A DNA stretch of 64,000 nucleotides from Struthio camelus. Taxonomy: Eukaryota; Chordata; Aves; Struthioniformes; Struthionidae. The position numbers were made by a program, and so were the translations under genes. This document shows, in pieces, positions 59,301 to 64,000 of this stretch (the first letter of the stretch is position 1; each line of letters begins with the position of its first letter). The notes under the pieces were generated by a model, which was not told the DNA's origin, did no database searches, and worked only from the letters and a program-made list of their open reading frames with translations. Location of the stretch: positions 18,852,501 to 18,916,500 of the forward strand of contig NC_090954.1 in NCBI RefSeq assembly GCF_040807025.1, read 5' to 3'.

Positions 59301-62288
59301 GTGCAAAACAGTTGCTATAAATCTTTTGTTCTCCAGCATATGCCATTTTTTCCCCCCAGTGCTGGCTGTTTTTTGACGCTTTCGCATTTGCACAAGGAAA
59401 GAGATTAGGTAATTATATCTGAAGAAGCTTGTTGATAGAATTATGATTCCATTTGCTTATTCGTTCTAGACTATTTATACTAGTACCAGAGTCTTAAGCA
59501 TATGTGTTTTTTCAATAAAATTGTAGTGTATGACAGTTATTGAAAACCGATTTTTTTTTGTCCTTTAATTTTTCAGCTATATACAATTTCAAAAGTGCAG
59601 GAGTACCACAGCTACCTCTCCAGATTGGTGATGTGGTACATATCTTGGAGTCCTGTGAAGGTAAGTCAGTTGCCTTCAGGCTATAGATTTCTCTGGTTAC
59701 ATAATTTAATCCTGTTGCTTCATAGTAGTTGCCCAGTTCACGTAAATAGTTGTCTGATGGTGTTATTCGTATTGGTGGTGGTGTTCTATTTTGAGGAAGA
59801 ACGTACTCATTTTTGGAAAGCAAAAATCAGAAGTGTTCAAGTACATGTGGTTTCCTTGGGAAACAATTATTAAATGAGGAAGTCATCAAGGTGAATGAAG
59901 AGTTTAAGCTCATACCAGTTTATATTATGCCTGATGGAAGATCTAATGGAATATACATGTGTCTCTAAATCAAATATTTGTTGACAGGAAATATTCAGTA
60001 CCCTAATCATCTAACAGCACAATATGGAAACCCAGTATTTTTAAAGGAGTCTGTAAATCAGCATGATAGAAGTATTTCTGAAAACCATCTAACTTAGTGG
60101 ACATGCTAAACAGCGGTAGTCCTAGTTAAGTTAGGCATGACTAATACTCGGTAGGCTGATCCACACATATGGAGTAGCTACATGGAGATAGCTGACCAGT
60201 TGGCAGGACTATAAAATAAATACAAGCAGAAAAGGGGAAAAGAGAATATAAAAAGAAAACTTAGTAGATTTTGTGAAGCTGAAATCATTGTCTATGTTAT
60301 AGTGGTAGTGTAGTCCTCATTACTGTTTTGATCTGTAGCTGTGCAATCTTATTGAATTCTCTCCAAGCTATCCAGAGCTACTGAAAATTTTTATTTGTAT
60401 AAAGCAATGAGAGTGCAATTATTAACACTAACTCAATAGTTGAGTGTCTTTTCAAAAGTCATTGTAATAGTAATTTTTTTACAACCTTTTAGTGATGCTT
60501 AGAAATTTTTTTAATCTCTTATCCAAAAAGAAACGTATCAAGCTTTGCAAAATGATTTAGAAAGTATCTTCTCCTTCATCCTACTCCTAATCTCTGTCAG
60601 GCGTATCTTAGTAACTACACATATGTTAAAGAAAAAGTGCTGCTGCTGCTTTCTGCAGTTGTAGAGACAGTTCAGTGTTGCAAGACACCCTTAATATGTT
60701 GTAGTCATAAAGTTGCAAAGAATCTGGGAAGCTGCCTGAACCCAACACATTTCAGCGTGTAGAGCTGTAGGTTGTTCTGGTCAGAAGCAATGAGAACCTG
60801 GATTTTTAAGAAAAGAACATCTGAGAAACAGTATCCCCCACGTTTTGGAGCACAGAAACAATTTTTTTCTATTTGTAAAGGAAATCCAGCAGCTTTAAAC
60901 ATAATTGTCAAATGGGTGCCAGTCACTAGACTCCTAGTGAACAGATGCATCTCTCAAAGCCATAAGTGAAGAAATGTGTTCCCTCCTAAAATATGAGAGG
61001 TTTAGATAATTCTTTAAGCCTCCATTTCTAAACATTTAGTTAAGGGAAAAATACACTGGCAAAATAGAAAGCTCCTTTTATACCTATATTATCTTAGTTT
61101 CGGGTTTCTGACTCATGTCCTGTGTTTGTACTCAAGTTGTCAGCCCAGGCGGACAAGTCGAGTGGTAATATTATCGTTTTTTTTTTTTTTTTAATTCTAG
61201 AAATTTGTTCTAAATCCTCTGCCCTTAACATGCTATGTCACAGCTTGCTTTATGAAACGTATTTGTCAGTGAAGAAGTGGAATCTTTCATGTTATACAAA
61301 TGACAAAGTTCCTCTTGTATCAGTATCTAAAAAGAAATATGTTGCCAGTTGCAGCTGATGAGTAAACAAGACTAACAATTACTTTGTGTGCACATTTTAT
61401 AGGCCAATTATGCTCATTATGCACGTACAAAATGTGCACATAGAACATGTGTATAGTCACAGCAAATGGGATGAAATAGAACAGATTTTCCAGTTTGTAA
61501 ATTGGAGATTACATGCAAATAATTCAATTTTAGAAATTAGTTGGAACTTTACTTGTTGAGAAGATACTGACAAAAATTGCTAGTGCTGAAAAAATTGACA
61601 AAATCTTTCCTGAGACTTTCCTTAAGATCAGTGATATCCCTGAGATTTTAAATAACGCCTTTCCTGTAGCATTACTTGATTTCAGTGCTTTGGTTGCCTC
61701 ACTGAAATACCTTTGCGTTAGAGATGTGAGAGAGGAAAAAAAATGGTAGGGAAGAAGTAATATCTGTTCAGGAAAATATAGTCGGAAAGTGTAAGCTTTT
61801 AGTCATAAAACCCCTTCTTTGAGGCTGAAATGGAACTTGATACAGAGGTGAATACTGCTGCTCTGCAGGTGCAATCAGAAGAGCTTCATGGGCTTTCCAG
61901 TACCATGAGTGATCATATATATATATATATATATATAATATATATAATATTTATATATTTATATATATATAAAAAGTGTGTGTGTGTATATATATATAAA
62001 AATCATATTATCTGTTCTTACACTTGAAAGCAGATCATACAATCATCCTTGTCAATGTATAAGCCATGCTAAGTATGTTTCCTGCCACTCACTTTGCTTT
62101 CACTTGTGTATTTTTCAAGTAACTACTGAATTTTTAAACATCCTATGACAGATGTTCTTATATAAAACACGAAACATGACTTTATTATGTGCTGGTTTAT
62201 GTATGTGTTCTGTTATTCTGAGTGTGCTCTTTCTTCCCTACTTTTAGGTTGGTACAAGGGTTATCTAGTAAGACATAAAGGATCAGAG
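50315..62288 (+). CDS. DOCK2: DOCK2, Rac guanine-nucleotide exchange factor, first three coding exons (partial)
   Basis: DOCK2 is a large (about 1830 aa in human) cytoplasmic exchange factor that activates Rac in lymphocytes and other blood cells, working with ELMO1. Only the first 55 residues are in the window: exons 50315-50354, 59577-59660 and 62248-62288. They join in phase to MARWHKTDKKSGVAIYNF, then PQLPLQIGDVVHILE and WYKGYLVRHK. This is the start of the N-terminal SH3 domain, with its AIYNF (ALYDY-type) motif, GDVV and WYKGY. Residue spacing equals human DOCK2. PQL, DVV and the SC pair favour DOCK2 over DOCK1 and DOCK5, and the neighbour SPDL1 supports this. The SH3 remainder, DHR1 and DHR2 domains lie beyond 64000. 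No exon starting with the expected GIFP block was found before the edge. Confidence 0.93.
50992..51051. repeat. Perfect 30-bp tandem duplication
   Basis: Copies at 50992-51021 and 51022-51051 are identical. This is a recent small duplication in DOCK2 intron 1. Confidence 0.92.
58199..58246. repeat. AACAGAAAT repeats ending in a hairpin
   Basis: Three imperfect copies of an (a)acagaaat unit. The last, aacagaaatt (58221-58230), is the exact complement of aatttctgtt (58237-58246) across a 6-base loop. Confidence 0.8.
58921..58974 (+). repeat. G-rich tract with a run of 16 G
   Basis: GT-rich sequence with GGGG tracts followed by 16 consecutive G (58954-58969) and a further GGGG. It is quadruplex-prone, and the exact length is likely to be unreliable or polymorphic. 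Confidence 0.8.
59577..59660 (+). CDS. DOCK2: DOCK2 coding exon 2 (residues 14-41), SH3 domain start
   Basis: Acceptor taatttttcag|CT and donor GAAG|gtaagt, both strong. The first two bases complete alanine 14. It encodes IYNFKSAGVPQLPLQIGDVV..., the first strands and RT loop of the SH3 fold. Confidence 0.95.
59661..62247 (+). other. DOCK2: DOCK2 intron 2
   Basis: No gene recognised. It holds a T16 run ending in an acceptor-like ttctag near 61200 without a supported exon behind it, and a (TA)n tract at 61914-62000. Confidence 0.7.
61914..62000. repeat. (TA)n/(TG)n microsatellite
   Basis: TA dinucleotides interrupted by AATAT units, then a short TG run and TA again. The tract is self-complementary. 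Confidence 0.9.
62248..62288 (+). CDS. DOCK2: DOCK2 coding exon 3 (residues 42-55), SH3 WYKGY segment
   Basis: Acceptor cctacttttag|GT and donor GAG|gtaaga. It is only 41 bases long and encodes GWYKGYLVRHKGSE, with the SH3 tryptophan pocket residue. The exon ends in phase 0, as the human one does. Confidence 0.93.
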
Positions 62289-64000
62289 GTAAGATGATGG
62301 TATTCATTCCTATGAGACTCTGTGTTTAAGGAATCAACATGGAAGTGAGGCTTTTTTTTTCCAGTACGTCTTATCAGATGGTCCTGTACAGATCACTAGA
62401 GTCAGCCAACTCCATCCCCTTTCCTTTCAAGATAAATAGAATGATCAGCATTTGTTCTGAACAAGGTCGGTTAATATTAGAAGTCAGGATTGGGAGAAGC
62501 AAATTAAATAAAATAATAATTACTGTGCCTTCCAGCTAGCAGGCTAATGAAGATGGCACCTGAAGTAACTTCCTGAGGTAAATTTAATGCAAAATGTGTA
62601 TGCTTCTGCATTTTTTTTTTTTTTCCCTAAGTGTTCCTAGGACTACATTCCATATAAACATCTCCCATGAGGCTCAATCCTGTAAATACATCTTTAAGCT
62701 ACAAACATCAGAGTAATCAAAAAAGTCAATATTCTTACACTAAAAGATGGAAAACCACAAGCGAATAGTTTTTAACCTGGGTGGGATGACCCCAGAATTA
62801 GGTAATGAAAGAATTTCTTAATAGTTTTCTATGTACCTTTCTGGAAAGAAAAACTTTTTGGAACTTGTTATTAGTATCAGACTTGTTTGAAGCAGCAATG
62901 CCAAGGGCATCTGAAGCTAGAGCCTCATGGCTATATTACAGTGAAAACATTTGGAGGAAGTTGCTTCTCTTAAACCATGGTAAAAGCATGTAAAACCTTC
63001 ACAGCTACTTAAAAAGGAGTATCTGGGGAGCAGAAGGACAGTTCTTTGCACAAAATATATCATCAGAAAAAATCAGAACAATGTTAAGCCATCTATTCTC
63101 CCTTTTTTCGTATTTTGTGTTCAACAGCTTGTAGGTATTAGCAATAACCTCCATGAACTTAGAGCAGCCAATTTGTATTATGTGACTGTAGATGACAGCA
63201 AAATATTTTAGCTTCCTTTATTGAAGTATTAAGTAATTGAGTTGTTATTTTGCTTAACTGCTCTATGATAGCATATCCTAAAAGAAGAGATGAGTAATTG
63301 TTTATGGTGATAACTATGCATAATCTTTTTATCCAGATTTCTATCTATTGTATTGTTTTATGAGCTTTAATAATACTGTATAGCTCCTTATTTCTTGCTT
63401 CCACTTCTAGATTGTCACAGATGAGGTGGAGGCCTGTCTAGTGATAAAGTAGTTTACCATGGCTTCTTGATGTAGTATAGCATTTCAGAGGAAGATATGC
63501 AAAGTGGTTACTATGAGCTTGTTGATCTGCAGTAATTGGGTATGAATGTGAGAAAAGAATTGCTAACCATTCTCTTATCATTTCCATAAATACAACTGTG
63601 TGTTAAATGCTGCCTTTGACATTTCTTTTGGCTCAAGCTGCTATTGCTGTTTTTTTAGCCCTGATTAAAACTTAGTCTAAAATGAAAAAGTGAAACCCTG
63701 TAAATAAACCAGAACTAACCACTTTCTTTTAACTTTATTTTAAGATTGCTAAAAGGCTTCCTCAAGATCAACATGAACAACTTCCCTTAAGAACTATTTT
63801 ATTGATTTGATATAGTGAAATTTTACTGACCTACTGTCAACAGTGTTGTCTTTTATTTTGCCTCCTCGTGGACTCTCTTGAATTTACATTTTAATGAAAA
63901 ACTGTGGAAATGATATGACCGCGTTTCCTCAAAGGCACAGCCCTAGACGAAAGGGTGTTTAAAAGAAAAGGGCTATAACTTGTAATCTAACTAAGAAAAA
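62289..64000 (+). other. DOCK2: DOCK2 intron 3, left part
   Basis: Starts with the donor gtaaga and runs off the window. No stretch encodes the expected next SH3 block. Only T-rich low complexity (62611-62625) and unremarkable sequence are seen. Confidence 0.65.

Larger units (their letters stand above)
50355..59576 (+). other. DOCK2: DOCK2 intron 1 (9.2 kb)
   Basis: No gene recognised on either strand. It contains a 30-bp tandem duplication (50992-51051), a repeat/hairpin at 58199-58246 and a G16 tract near 58.95 kb. Open frames up to 92 codons show no motifs or good splice borders. First introns of this kind often hold enhancers, but none can be identified here. Confidence 0.7.

Noticed and set aside
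61122-61358. Possible extra DOCK2 exon after the T16 tract and ttctag acceptor
   Set aside because: The sequence does not encode any part of the SH3 domain, and exons 2 and 3 already join in phase with the expected residues.
61914-62000. (TA)n palindrome as a regulatory or origin structure
   Set aside because: Ordinary dinucleotide microsatellite; self-complementarity follows from its composition.
63400-63460. ttctag acceptor followed by ATTGTCACAGATGAGG as a candidate DOCK2 exon 4
   Set aside because: The translation stops soon after and does not resemble the conserved GIFP segment that should follow exon 3.

Overview
The window is vertebrate nuclear DNA, most likely from a bird. Its genes are split into short exons by GT-AG introns, promoter GC content is confined to one CpG island, interspersed repeats are sparse, and the one clear transposon copy is a 5'-truncated CR1 LINE with the avian-type 3' octamer tail at about 9289-9527. 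I do not assign a species.

There are two protein genes, both on the + strand. SPDL1 (Spindly, the kinetochore adaptor between dynein-dynactin and the RZZ complex) is complete. It has a CpG-island promoter near 18.0-18.8 kb, a non-coding first exon I cannot place exactly, and eleven coding exons between 23275 and 44657. These join in phase into 608 codons plus a stop. The CC1 box, the Spindly motif (phenylalanine 258) and a C-terminal CAQQ prenylation signal are all intact. DOCK2 (haematopoietic Rac guanine-nucleotide exchange factor) begins at 50315. Only its first three coding exons are inside the window (50315-50354, 59577-59660, 62248-62288), encoding the start of the N-terminal SH3 domain; the rest lies beyond the right edge. 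SPDL1 followed by DOCK2 in the same direction is the order known in human 5q35.

Layout: 1-17.9 kb is intergenic, with CR1, a probable ancient MIR/CORE-SINE relic and simple repeats, and its base skew is opposite to that of the genes. 17.95-18.83 kb is the CpG island. 18.8-45.36 kb is SPDL1 with its 3' UTR and several poly(A) signals. 45.4-50.1 kb is a short intergenic spacer with a striking inverted/direct repeat. 50.1-64 kb is the DOCK2 promoter, exons 1-3 and long introns.

I found no tRNA, rRNA, CRISPR array, virus-derived gene or novel multi-gene system. The most interesting leads are an alternative SPDL1 C-terminus (intron 11 read-through that would replace the prenylation tail with a hydrophobic segment), the motif cluster and upstream ORF in the SPDL1 CpG island, a weak donor after the first coding exon, and the base-skew switch at the island, which suggests divergent transcription.
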